From Caloramator mitchellensis (lineage in GTDB: Bacteria > Bacillota > Clostridia > Clostridiales > Caloramatoraceae): a DNA stretch of 64,000 nucleotides. The stretch is from assembly GCF_001440545.1 (NCBI RefSeq), contig NZ_LKHP01000004.1, forward strand, positions 172,769 through 236,768, given 5' to 3'. The position numbers were made by a program, and so were the translations under genes. The notes under the pieces are model-generated. The model did no database searches. It was not told the origin of the DNA and saw nothing but the letters and a program-made list of their open reading frames with translations. The first letter of the stretch is position 1. Each line of letters starts with the position of its first letter. Shown here piece by piece: positions 1-7,447 of this stretch.

Positions 1-657
1 GATAGAGAGCCAAATAAATATAATAATAACTACCCTGTATATGATAACCTTACTAAAGTTCAGGAAGAAGTTGACGTTTTAATAGATTTTTCAAACCATA
101 CAGCACTTGATTCTGTATTGGAGTTTGGGCTTAAAAGAAATGTAGCGCTTGTAATCTGCACAACTGGATTTACTCCAGAAGAAAAGACAAAAATGAGAGA
201 AGCTTCGAAAAATATTCCAGTTCTTAATTCGGCAAATATGTCAATTGGAATCAATTTGTTAAACAAAATACTAGGTCAAGTAGCACCTGTATTATACGGT
301 GATTTTGATATAGAAATAATAGAAAAACATCATAATCAAAAATTAGACTCTCCAAGCGGAACTGCTCTTATGCTTGCCGATGCAATTAACGCTTCACTTG
401 ACAATAGTTTAGAATATGTGTATGGAAGACATTCTAAAACAGAAAAAAGACAGCAAAATGAACTTGGTATACATGCAATTAGAGGGGGTGCTATAGTAGG
501 CGAGCACTCGGTAATATTTGCAGGTGCAGGGGAAGTTATTGAGATAAATCATTCTGCCCTATCTCGTGATGTTTTCGCCTATGGTGCTATAAGAGCTGCT
601 AAGTTCTTATCTGGCAAAGAAGCTGGATTTTATACTATGAGCGACGTAATAGGATAA
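1..657 (+). CDS. dapB: 4-hydroxy-tetrahydrodipicolinate reductase, 5'-truncated by the window edge
   Basis: DapB reduces the dehydrated form of 4-hydroxy-tetrahydrodipicolinate with NAD(P)H in the diaminopimelate/lysine pathway. The reading frame is open from base 1, so the N-terminal Rossmann part with the nucleotide-binding glycine motif is missing and the first in-frame ATG at 118 is internal. The diagnostic catalytic and substrate-binding stretch EKHHNQKLDSPSGTA is present, as is the downstream GIHAIRGGAIVGEH segment. The residue order and the C-terminal end fit the family. A terminator follows, then an aminotransferase of the same pathway. Identity is secure; only the start lies outside the window. 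Confidence 0.96.
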   Translation, partial: DREPNKYNNNYPVYDNLTKVQEEVDVLIDFSNHTALDSVLEFGLKRNVALVICTTGFTPEEKTKMREASKNIPVLNSANMSIGINLLNKILGQVAPVLYGDFDIEIIEKHHNQKLDSPSGTALMLADAINASLDNSLEYVYGRHSKTEKRQQNELGIHAIRGGAIVGEHSVIFAGAGEVIEINHSALSRDVFAYGAIRAAKFLSGKEAGFYTMSDVIG

Positions 658-663
658 TTTATT

Positions 664-716
664 AAGGGGTGTCTCATATTTTCCAAAATAACATATTATG
701 AGACATCCCTTTTACA
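664..716 (+). terminator. Intrinsic terminator after dapB
   Basis: A 15-bp stem (664-678 with 698-712, one G.T pair) closes a loop of about 19 nt and is followed by a short T-rich stretch. It separates dapB from the aminotransferase gene, which therefore probably has its own promoter in 715-795. Confidence 0.75.
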
Positions 717-812
717 ATTTCTATGTTCAGTAATACCAACAGGTAAATGCTATGTGCCTGATTAAATAAATATTAGGAATAGAAAATATCAGGAATTAGG
801 AGGATTGCACTC

Positions 813-1952
813 ATGAACAAGCGTTTAAAGGAGATTCAAATTTCAGGAATTAGAAGATTTTATAACTTAGTCTCACAATATAAGGATGCAATTTCCCTAA
901 CTATTGGACAGCCCGATTTCCCAACTCCAGAACATGTTAAGGTGGCTGCGAAATTAGCTCTTGATAATAATAAAACTGTTTATACCAATAATGCTGGAAT
1001 TATTGAATTAAGAAGAGCCATTTCAAATTACTATAAAAAATATGGATTAAACTATAATCCAGAGGATGAAGTAATTGTTACCAACGGTGCAAGTGAAGGA
1101 ATTTATTTAGCCTTAAATACTATACTTGAAGTGGGTGACGAGGTAATACTTCCTGGTCCGATTTATCCTGGTTATGAGCCGGTTATAAAGCTTTGCGGTG
1201 CTGTTCCTGTTTTTGTAGACACTACAAATAACGGTTTCAAATTGACTGCTGAATCAATCAAGGATAAGCTAAGCAGCAAAACAAAGTGCATAATAATACC
1301 AACTCCATCGAATCCCACAGGCGTTGTTCTAAGCTATGATGAATTATCAAAAATCGCCTCTTTAGTTAGTAATAAAGATATATTTATAGTTTCAGACGAA
1401 ATATATAGCGAGCTTGTTTATGATTTTGAACATACATCCATAGCAAGTTTTAAAGAGGTTTTTGATAATACTATTGTAATTAATGGACTTTCAAAGTCCC
1501 ACTCCATGACTGGTTTTAGAATAGGCTATACCCTTGCGCCTAAATACATAACTTGTGAAATGATTAAACTTCACCAATATATAAATTCTTGCGCATCTTC
1601 AATAGGTCAGTATGCAGCTCTCGAGGCATTAACTAATGGCCTTGATGATGCATCCCCAATGAGGGAGGAATATAAAAAAAGACGTGATTTTGTATATAAA
1701 AGGTTAATTGAAATTGGATTTGATGTAATAAAACCTAACGGTGCCTTTTATATTTTCCCTTCAATTAAGAAATTTGGCTTATCTTCATTGGATTTTGCAA
1801 CAAAGCTACTTGAAAGTGAAAAGGTAGCAGTCGTTCCAGGAGATGCGTTTTCTCATCTTGGTGAAGGATATATAAGAATATCCTATGCAAGCTCTATGGA
1901 TACTTTAGAAGAAGGATTAAACAGGATTGGAATATTTCTCAAAAAATTATAA
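813..1952 (+). CDS. patA: PLP-dependent class I/II aminotransferase, PatA type (probable N-acetyl-LL-diaminopimelate aminotransferase)
   Basis: This 379-residue protein is a fold-type I aminotransferase. It has the early IGQPDFPTP substrate-loop signature, the TPSNPTG segment, the SDEIY motif whose Asp contacts the PLP ring nitrogen, and the Schiff-base lysine in LSKSHSMTGFRIGY at residue 228. The sequence resembles Bacillus PatA. It sits behind dapB, and dapH lies 3.3 kb away on the same strand, so the likely job is transamination of N-acetyl-2-amino-6-oxopimelate in the acetylase branch of diaminopimelate synthesis. The ATG at 813 has AGGAGG about 10 nt upstream. Aminotransferase identity is sure; the substrate is inferred from context, and a general aspartate or aromatic aminotransferase is the alternative. 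Confidence 0.88.
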   Translation: MNKRLKEIQISGIRRFYNLVSQYKDAISLTIGQPDFPTPEHVKVAAKLALDNNKTVYTNNAGIIELRRAISNYYKKYGLNYNPEDEVIVTNGASEGIYLALNTILEVGDEVILPGPIYPGYEPVIKLCGAVPVFVDTTNNGFKLTAESIKDKLSSKTKCIIIPTPSNPTGVVLSYDELSKIASLVSNKDIFIVSDEIYSELVYDFEHTSIASFKEVFDNTIVINGLSKSHSMTGFRIGYTLAPKYITCEMIKLHQYINSCASSIGQYAALEALTNGLDDASPMREEYKKRRDFVYKRLIEIGFDVIKPNGAFYIFPSIKKFGLSSLDFATKLLESEKVAVVPGDAFSHLGEGYIRISYASSMDTLEEGLNRIGIFLKKL

Positions 1953-2015
1953 AATAAAAAATGCTTATCTTATTAAGGAGTACCATCCCAGGAAGAGTTT
2001 ATGCTCATATAAAGA

Positions 2016-2162
2016 TTAGTAAAAAGAATATTTTGATGCAGAAATATATTTGATATCACCATCATCTTTTAAACCTCCAATTGATTTAATAAATGTTTTA
2101 AGTTTGAAATAAAATTTATGGGTTGCCTTATCAAAATTTACTTCAGGCAACCCATATTTCAT
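2016..2162 (-). CDS. Possible small protein or gene remnant, 48 aa
   Basis: The minus strand holds an open frame of 48 codons from an ATG at 2162 to a TAA at 2016. Its C-terminal part, LKTFIKSIGGLKDDGDIKY, looks protein-like. No ribosome binding site precedes the ATG, and an in-frame stop lies a few codons upstream. It may be the 3' remnant of a lost gene rather than an intact one. A perfect hairpin (2118-2154) lies inside the frame, which argues that the region may instead be regulatory. No family recognised. Confidence 0.25.
   Translation of the reverse strand: MKYGLPEVNFDKATHKFYFKLKTFIKSIGGLKDDGDIKYISASKYSFY
2118..2154. terminator. Perfect 11-bp hairpin between convergent genes, possible bidirectional terminator
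   Basis: The arms 2118-2128 and 2144-2154 pair perfectly and read ATGGGTTGCC on the left side. The loop is about 15 nt. The tract on either side is AT-rich but lacks a clean T run. It lies between the end of patA (1952) and the end of the Cys-rich gene (2194), where a shared terminator is expected. Confidence 0.4.
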
Positions 2163-2193
2163 TCTATGGTTTTTTAGTATATTCGATTATATT

Positions 2194-2613
2194 TTAGCAA
2201 GGGCAGAACGGGAAACTTGGAAAATCCCCATAATGAGCTATAACTTTTACTACAAATGTTCTAGAATTACAAATGTTTTCATCTGGGAATACAAAGCAGA
2301 ATTCATCCACCGTAACATTTGTGCAGTTTCCTGTTCCACTTGGAACGGTAAACTGGCAAGCTTTAAAAGCTCTTGTAAAGAATGTTCCACTTTCATTTTC
2401 ACAAACTAAAACACCAACATTAACTTTTCTTCCTCTGCATACATTTTTCAATTCTACTCTTATCTTCAAAAATCTTCCTTCGCATTTTAATTCAAGGTTT
2501 TGAATTGTAAAATCCTTAATATCCTCACATGAATTAAAAGTTATATTTTGGCTTCCTATGCAGCAGCATTCACATTCTGTTGTAGTTCCTGAACTTACAT
2601 TTGTGTCAGTCAA
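2194..2613 (-). CDS. Cysteine-rich hypothetical protein, 139 aa
   Basis: I do not recognise this family. The protein has about 16 cysteines in 139 residues, including a CECCC cluster near residue 15 and a terminal FPFCPC. In between are alternating hydrophobic and polar stretches typical of a beta-sandwich (for example LKIRVELKNVCRGRKVNVGVLVC). There is no signal peptide or membrane segment. The start is a TTG at 2611-2613 with GAGGA about 5 nt upstream. It follows a second Cys-rich small gene by 42 bp and probably shares its transcript. High cysteine with no export signal would suit a spore-coat or exosporium component in a spore former, but that is inference. Confidence 0.6.
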   Translation of the reverse strand: MTDTNVSSGTTTECECCCIGSQNITFNSCEDIKDFTIQNLELKCEGRFLKIRVELKNVCRGRKVNVGVLVCENESGTFFTRAFKACQFTVPSGTGNCTNVTVDEFCFVFPDENICNSRTFVVKVIAHYGDFPSFPFCPC

Positions 2614-2655
2614 AATTTCCTCAAAATTTTTTTATGTAGTCTTTTGTTTAATTTA

Positions 2656-2844
2656 TTAATTATTGCAACAAATGCAACAATTGTTTAAAACAAATAAAAT
2701 TAGAACTAATAATATAACTGAGTTTATATTATTTCTTTCGCATCTTTTATCAAACCAAGGACTTTCACTGCTTAAATCAATGCTTATATTCTCAACTTTA
2801 ATTTGTTCACAAGGGCTAAATTTAATTTCAATTTCTTTTTGCAT
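2656..2844 (-). CDS. Small Cys-terminated hypothetical protein with a C-terminal hydrophobic helix, 62 aa
   Basis: Unrecognised. The N-terminal 40 residues are polar. Residues 42-54 form a hydrophobic segment (SVILLVLILFVLNN) that could anchor in a membrane, and the protein ends in CCICCNN. The start ATG has AGAGGTG 6 nt upstream. It is the first gene of a likely two-gene unit with the Cys-rich 139-residue gene (2194-2613). Both share terminal CxC or CC clusters. A spore-surface role is possible but unproven. Confidence 0.6.
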   Translation of the reverse strand: MQKEIEIKFSPCEQIKVENISIDLSSESPWFDKRCERNNINSVILLVLILFVLNNCCICCNN

Positions 2845-2925
2845 TTATAACACCTCTTTTCCCTTCTATTATAGATTATGTCTTGTTTTATCAGTATGTA
2901 ACTAAATTTTGCAAATTATTTACAA

Positions 2926-2962
2926 AAAATAAAACCATCCTAGTTAAAAACTAAGATGGTTT
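2926..2962 (-). terminator. Intrinsic terminator of the membrane transporter gene
   Basis: Arms 2932-2945 and 2949-2962 pair over 14 bp with one G.T pair. On the minus strand they are followed by TTTTATTTTTTG. The element begins 10 bp past the stop codon of the transporter gene at 2972. Confidence 0.88.
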
Positions 2963-2971
2963 CTTAATGTT

Positions 2972-4354
2972 CTATATAAGGAACATAGCAAATAGCGTTG
3001 TTACTGCTAAACCTGTAACTACAGGAATCAAATTCTTTCTTGCAAGGTCAAATGGGCTAACCTTACAAATTGCTGCAACCGGTATAACTGCCCATGGAAT
3101 GAGCGTTCCTCCTCCAACCCATATTCCTGCTATCTGTCCTAGTGCTGTCAAAGTTGCCGTGCCAGAGCCTATTGCTGTTCCAAATATCTTCCCGACTGTT
3201 CCTGCAAGACTTATTCCTGAAAAACCTGAACCATCAAGTCCTGTTATAGCCCCAACAGTAGTGAGAGTCGCAGCCCCGAATGCCTTATTTATAGGTATAA
3301 TCTGGGACAAAGCCAGCCCTAAATCATTTACAAGTCCTGTGGAATTTCTAGGTAAAAATTCACCTAGTATTTTAATAAACCCTTCATCCCCTAAGTAGAA
3401 GAAAGCTGCTATCGGAATAACCGGTCCAAATACTTTAAAGCCAAATTGAAGTCCCTCAATCAAATAATTTATTATTTCGTCAATTGCATTAGTTTTTGAT
3501 GAAAAAATTAAAATAATAATCAAAATGAATAATGATGTCCCCCCAATCAGAGATGTCGCATCACCACCCTGCAGTTTAAATATTTTCATTGCATAGATAT
3601 CAATTACAAAAATCAATGGTATTATTGCCGCAAACCATTTTCTTGCAGTCAAAGATAGCGGATATTTTACTGCCATATCATCATTTGCATCATTCTCCTC
3701 AAGCTTTAATAATCCTTTCTTGATGTCTTTTCTTATTAGAATATACGCTGTTATTGTTGTTACGAACCCCATGACAATAATCAGAGGGACGCTTGCCCTT
3801 ATTACATCTCCTACAGGTATACCTGCACCACCTGCTGTCAATTTCGGTGCCCCCTGAATAACAAAATCTGTAGAAAGTGCTATTCCATGTCCAAATAGGT
3901 TCATCGCCATAGCAACAGCAAGAGCTGGTAGTCCTGCTCTGATTGCAACTGGAGCAAATATGGCTCCTATTAATGCTACTGCAGGTGAAGGCCAAAAGAA
4001 CCAGGAGATAGACATCATAACAAGCCCAATTATCCAATAAGCAAGTGCTGGGGTTTTAATGAATCTCAAAAAAGGTCTTACCATTTCTTTATTAATTCCC
4101 GTTTTCTCAAGCACACTTCCCATTCCAACTATAATAGAAATTATCAATATTGTGCCTAAAAGCTCCTTAATTGCGTAAGCAAAACTATTAAAAACTCCCA
4201 TGACTGATTGATATATAGAGCCTGTAGCCGCTAGCCCTATTATAAATATCCCAAGTATGCAAATTAAGCTTGTATCCTTTTGGTAAATCATAAACGCTAT
4301 TACAAGCAAAATAAAGATTAGATAAATAAAATGAAGTGATGTTAGTTGTATCAT
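2972..4354 (-). CDS. Multi-pass membrane transporter, possibly ion-transporter/GntP-like permease
   Basis: About 460 residues with some 11-12 hydrophobic segments, a cytoplasmic charged loop (RKDIKKGLLKLEENDAND) near the middle and glycine-rich membrane re-entrant-like stretches (LTAGGAGIPVGD, GTAIGSGTATLTALG). The paired inverted halves are typical of the ion transporter superfamily (gluconate, citrate and dicarboxylate permeases). I cannot assign a substrate. The frame extends to an ATG at 4393, but the ATG at 4354 has GGTGA just upstream while the outer one has no ribosome binding site, so I chose the inner start. It is monocistronic, with its own terminator. Confidence 0.75.
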   Translation of the reverse strand: MIQLTSLHFIYLIFILLVIAFMIYQKDTSLICILGIFIIGLAATGSIYQSVMGVFNSFAYAIKELLGTILIISIIVGMGSVLEKTGINKEMVRPFLRFIKTPALAYWIIGLVMMSISWFFWPSPAVALIGAIFAPVAIRAGLPALAVAMAMNLFGHGIALSTDFVIQGAPKLTAGGAGIPVGDVIRASVPLIIVMGFVTTITAYILIRKDIKKGLLKLEENDANDDMAVKYPLSLTARKWFAAIIPLIFVIDIYAMKIFKLQGGDATSLIGGTSLFILIIILIFSSKTNAIDEIINYLIEGLQFGFKVFGPVIPIAAFFYLGDEGFIKILGEFLPRNSTGLVNDLGLALSQIIPINKAFGAATLTTVGAITGLDGSGFSGISLAGTVGKIFGTAIGSGTATLTALGQIAGIWVGGGTLIPWAVIPVAAICKVSPFDLARKNLIPVVTGLAVTTLFAMFLI

Positions 4355-4553
4355 AAATTCACCAAAAAAGCTTGTTTGTATTACAATATGCAAAAATTAA
4401 TATTGCGTTACTAAACTTTTGATAACAAAATTATTACAAAAATCCCGCAAAATGTTCAAGGCTTATACAATAGACATATCAAAAACTAATTACCTGAAGT
4501 AAAGCATAAAATAAAAACATACATGGGACTTAAAAGTTTTATCACATTCGTCC

Positions 4554-4601
4554 AAATTGACAAACAAATCAAGAAAATCAAGAAATCAAGTGAATGGCAC
4601 T
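4554..4601 (+). repeat. Direct repeat copy 1 (about 48 bp) at the 3' end of cobO
   Basis: This stretch matches 6081-6127 at about 44 of 48 positions in the same orientation. It starts AAATTGACAAACAA and ends in AAGTGAATGGCACT. Internally it consists of three near-tandem ATCAAGAA units. It ends on the first base of the cobO stop codon. The remaining 150 bp upstream to the transporter gene shows nothing else recognisable. Confidence 0.8.
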
Positions 4602-5140
4602 TAAAACTCGATTCCTTTTCTTGCTGGGATGCCCTTTTCAAAATAATGCTTAATGTCCTTCATCTCTGTAATTAAATCTGCAATTTCTTGTATCTCATTT
4701 GGAACGTTTCGCCCTGTCATAATTATTTCTATATCTTCTGGCTTGGATTTCAAAAATTCAACTACCTCCTCAACGGTTAACAGCTTGTTATGTAATACAC
4801 CCATTATTTCATCAAGTATGAGCATATCGCATTCTTTATTCTTTAAGACTTCTTTGCAAAATTCAAAAGCTTTTTCTATTTCTTTTTTTAGCTCTGCTTT
4901 TTCTTCATCACTCAATGTCCAGAAAAAACCTCGTTTTTTTTCAAATCTAAATATTTTAAAGTATGGCTCTAATTTAGCAATACTCTTCAATTCTCCAGTT
5001 TCAGAACCCTTTAGGAATTGAACCATATATACTTTAAGTTCATCTCCTGCTGCTCTAACTCCCTGTCCTATCGCTGCAGTAGTCTTACCTTTGCCATTTC
5101 CCGTGTAAACTTGTATACAACCCTGTGAAAGCTTTCCCAT
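4601..5140 (-). CDS. cobO: Cob(I)yrinic acid a,c-diamide adenosyltransferase (CobA/BtuR type)
   Basis: This 179-residue enzyme transfers the 5'-deoxyadenosyl group of ATP to reduced cobalt in corrinoids, for de novo synthesis or salvage of coenzyme B12. The P-loop GNGKGKTT lies at residues 14-21 near the N-terminus, followed by the family's VYMVQFLKG strand, MLILDEI Walker B segment, and IIMTGRNVP near the C-terminus. Length is normal for the BtuR/CobO/CobP family. The ATG has AAGGGGA 8 nt upstream. It stands alone with no other cobalamin genes in the window, which fits a salvage role. No B12 riboswitch is visible upstream. Confidence 0.95.
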   Translation of the reverse strand: MGKLSQGCIQVYTGNGKGKTTAAIGQGVRAAGDELKVYMVQFLKGSETGELKSIAKLEPYFKIFRFEKKRGFFWTLSDEEKAELKKEIEKAFEFCKEVLKNKECDMLILDEIMGVLHNKLLTVEEVVEFLKSKPEDIEIIMTGRNVPNEIQEIADLITEMKDIKHYFEKGIPARKGIEF

Positions 5141-5237
5141 AATATTCCCCTTTCATCTTTATTTTCTAATATTATATCACTACTCAAAAACAGCAGCTAC
5201 TTACTTTTTTTAATTACTTTATTAAAATTAATTTTAA

Positions 5238-5267
5238 TTGACAAAAATATTTATAAAATGATATATT
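5238..5267 (+). promoter_or_regulatory. Sigma-A-type promoter of dapH
   Basis: TTGACA (5238-5243), an 18-nt spacer and TATATT (5262-5267) lie 29 bp before the dapH start, in the divergent gap with cobO. Confidence 0.65.
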
Positions 5268-5295
5268 TAATAAAAAATAAGTCGAGGTGATATAG

Positions 5296-6018
5296 ATGGA
5301 GCAAATAAGGGAATATGATTTAACTGATCCATATGAAATAGCAAGATATATAAAAGAAGCTAAAAAGACAACCCCTGTTAAAGTCTATGTTGATGGGGAT
5401 TTAAAAGGATTAAATCCTGATGGTATTGAAATCTATGGTGATAATAATTTTTATATACTATTTGGCGAAAACGAGTTAGTAGAAAATTTCCTTACTGAGA
5501 ACAAAGAAAAAATTAGTAAATATAGAATAGAATGCGACAGAAGAAATTCTGCGATACCGATGCTTGATATAAGGCATATTAATGCAAGGATAGAGCCTGG
5601 CGCAATTATAAGAGAAGGGGTTGCAATTGGAAACCATGCGGTTATAATGATGGGTGCCGTTTTAAACATAGGGGCAGAAATAGGTGAAAACTCTATGATA
5701 GACATGAACGCAGTTATAGGAGCTAGAGGAAAAATTGGAAAGAATGTTCATGTGGGTGCAGGTGCAGTGGTTGCAGGAGTATTAGAGCCACCAAGCAAAG
5801 AGCCTGTCGTAATTGAAGATGATGTATTAATTGGAGCAAATGCAGTGATTCTAGAGGGAGTTAGAGTTGGAAAAGGCTCTGTAGTAGCAGCAGGTTCAGT
5901 AGTTACCCACGATGTTGAAAGCGGAGTTGTTGTTGCTGGAATTCCCGCAAAGGTTATTAAAAGAGTTGATGATAAGACAAAAGAAAAAACAAAATTATTG
6001 GATGATTTAAGAAAATAA
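5296..6018 (+). CDS. dapH: 2,3,4,5-tetrahydropyridine-2,6-dicarboxylate N-acetyltransferase
   Basis: DapH acetylates tetrahydrodipicolinate with acetyl-CoA, the committed step of the acetylase branch of lysine and diaminopimelate synthesis. The 240-residue protein has the family N-terminal domain ([20 protein letters not shown]) followed by a left-handed beta-helix of hexapeptide repeats from about residue 95 to 220 (for example [20 protein letters not shown]). Length matches Bacillus DapH. The start has AGGTGAT about 5 nt upstream. It complements dapB and the PatA-like aminotransferase in this window. It is transcribed alone, from a promoter at 5238 to a strong terminator at 6028. Confidence 0.96.
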   Translation: MEQIREYDLTDPYEIARYIKEAKKTTPVKVYVDGDLKGLNPDGIEIYGDNNFYILFGENELVENFLTENKEKISKYRIECDRRNSAIPMLDIRHINARIEPGAIIREGVAIGNHAVIMMGAVLNIGAEIGENSMIDMNAVIGARGKIGKNVHVGAGAVVAGVLEPPSKEPVVIEDDVLIGANAVILEGVRVGKGSVVAAGSVVTHDVESGVVVAGIPAKVIKRVDDKTKEKTKLLDDLRK

Positions 6019-6027
6019 TTACGAAAT

Positions 6028-6068
6028 AAAAAACACCCACAAATGCACATCAAATGTGGGTGTTTTTT
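6028..6068. terminator. Strong bidirectional terminator after dapH
   Basis: A perfect 14-bp stem, AAAAAACACCCACA (6028-6041) with its complement (6055-6068), has a T run on both strands. It lies between dapH and the convergent SSB-like gene. Confidence 0.92.
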
Positions 6069-6080
6069 ATTAAATAAAAT

Positions 6081-6127
6081 AAATTGACAAACAACTCAAG
6101 AAGTCAAGAAATCAAGTGAATGTCACT
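6081..6127 (+). repeat. Direct repeat copy 2 (about 47 bp) at the 3' end of the SSB-like gene
   Basis: This is the second copy of the repeat at 4554-4601, same orientation, with four differences including one single-base gap. It overlaps the last 5 bases of the SSB-like gene, including its TGA stop, just as copy 1 abuts the cobO stop. Confidence 0.8.
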
Positions 6128-6752
6128 CATCGCTTACTTTTTCTAATTTAGAAATTGAAACTTCATATGCAGTTCTCTTTATTACATTGTCTTCTGATAG
6201 CTTCTTCTCATATTCACGGCTCTGCATTCTCCCCCACAGACGGATATGAGTTCCTACTTCAAACTGACTTGAGAATCTTGCATTTCTACCCCACGCAATT
6301 GCTGGTATGTAGTCAGATTTGTTATAAGCTCTGTTAACAGCAATTAAGATATCTGTTATTTCTCTACCAAATGGAGTAGTTCTGTAAACTGGAGCTTTAC
6401 ATACATAGCCATCAAGACTTATAACGTTTGGGCTGTCTGAAAGTGTCTCAATTTCTTTTATATCTCTTGCAAATAATGTTAATAGTAATCTACTGCTTCC
6501 ATCGATAACTCTATTATAAGACCTTATTTGACCATCAACAGACACTAAAGTTCCTATTGATGTATTAACATTTGTAAGAAGTCTTTCCGAAACAGTTACA
6601 GGAAGCACATCTACTGTTTCGCTTAACCTTGGCACCTCAATCATAAAGGTTAAAAATCTTTCGCCAAATATTTCATGGCTTAAAGTTAAAGGTGAAACAA
6701 TTTTGCCTTCAATATAGGCTTTGTTTGATAAGAAAAGGTTTTGCATCCCCAT
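6123..6752 (-). CDS. Single-stranded DNA-binding protein-like, two OB folds
   Basis: The 209-residue protein appears to carry two SSB-type OB domains. Residues 10-100 are divergent (AYIEGKIVSPLTLSHEI, GTLVSVDGQIRSYNR). Residues 108-205 are clearly SSB-like (VISLDGYVCKAPVYRTTPFG, then DILIAVNRAYNKSDYIPAIAWGRNA). Normal SSB has a single OB fold plus an acidic tail, and this protein has no canonical acidic tail. It is a clostridial accessory SSB-like protein of unknown specific role. The frame begins MGMQN. The second ATG at 6746 has equally good spacing from the GGGAGAGGG ribosome binding site. It follows the Mur-like gene in the same direction by about 69 bp. Confidence 0.82.
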   Translation of the reverse strand: MGMQNLFLSNKAYIEGKIVSPLTLSHEIFGERFLTFMIEVPRLSETVDVLPVTVSERLLTNVNTSIGTLVSVDGQIRSYNRVIDGSSRLLLTLFARDIKEIETLSDSPNVISLDGYVCKAPVYRTTPFGREITDILIAVNRAYNKSDYIPAIAWGRNARFSSQFEVGTHIRLWGRMQSREYEKKLSEDNVIKRTAYEVSISKLEKVSDE

Positions 6753-6821
6753 CCCTCTCCCTTCGTATTTTGTAATCTAAAATATAAATATTAGGGAAAG
6801 AATGAAAATATTACACATTAA

Positions 6822-7412
6822 TTATAATTTTATACCAATAATTAACATGCAAGTTAAAGCTGCAAGATAATAATAAATTTCACTATATTTTCCCGATACT
6901 TGATAGAGTTTTTCAAATGGTTGAATTACTTCCTTTTCAAATGTAACTATGGTTCTCTGTAGACAAAAGCTAAAGCAAAGGCAAGTTAAATCATCAATGC
7001 TTGTTGCTGTTACAGTTGCTTTATCATTTAAACCAAAAGATAATGGATAAAATTCAGTATCTGTATCAATTGCAGGAACATTATCAGCGTTGAATATATA
7101 ATATCCATTTTCATTTATTCTATCTAATAATTCCTTTACTTTGTTTCTAAATAAATTTGATTCATCAATATATCCTATATTAATTATTACATTAAAAGAT
7201 ATATTATTTAATCTATCTTCGAGCAAGTCTTCTCTTGAAATTGAAATTAGGACATATTCTACTTCTTTAAAGAGCAGTTTTTCAAATGCATCTGCAGAGT
7301 CGTCATGGGTTCCAATAACGACGGATTCTTTTCCATTCTTGTATAGCTCTTCCTTTAATATATCAATAATCCTTGACTTGCCTTTGCTTCCCATTATACC
7401 TATAAGAATCAT
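6822..7412 (-). CDS. Mur-ligase-like P-loop protein, stand-alone domain
   Basis: About 196 residues beginning MILIGIMGSKGKS, a P-loop like that of Mur ligases and folylpolyglutamate synthases. It continues with segments typical of the Mur central domain (VIINIGYIDESN, YYIFNADN, followed by a beta-rich end). It lacks the C-terminal ligase domain and much of the central domain, so it is not a complete peptidoglycan ligase. A C-terminal hydrophobic stretch (YYYLAALTCMLIIGIKL) may anchor it. The longer frame from 7451 is less likely because AGAGGTG precedes the ATG at 7412. It lies 35 bp after the PdaB-like gene. The role is unknown; a cell-wall or sporulation link is only suggested by position. 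Confidence 0.7.
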   Translation of the reverse strand: MILIGIMGSKGKSRIIDILKEELYKNGKESVVIGTHDDSADAFEKLLFKEVEYVLISISREDLLEDRLNNISFNVIINIGYIDESNLFRNKVKELLDRINENGYYIFNADNVPAIDTDTEFYPLSFGLNDKATVTATSIDDLTCLCFSFCLQRTIVTFEKEVIQPFEKLYQVSGKYSEIYYYLAALTCMLIIGIKL

Positions 7413-7447
7413 CCCATCACCTCTTTTTTCTTGTGTATATAGTTTGT

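Noticed and set aside
3699..4037. Open frame of 112 codons inside the transporter gene, another frame
   Set aside because: Its Cys/Ser-rich composition is typical of an out-of-frame shadow, and the transporter frame is well supported.
5141..5295. Looked for a cobalamin riboswitch upstream of cobO
   Set aside because: The gap is short and AT-rich with no B12-box-like sequence; it mainly holds the dapH promoter.
4554..6127. The two direct repeats taken as a CRISPR array
   Set aside because: Only two copies 1.5 kb apart with genes between them, no regular spacers and no cas genes.
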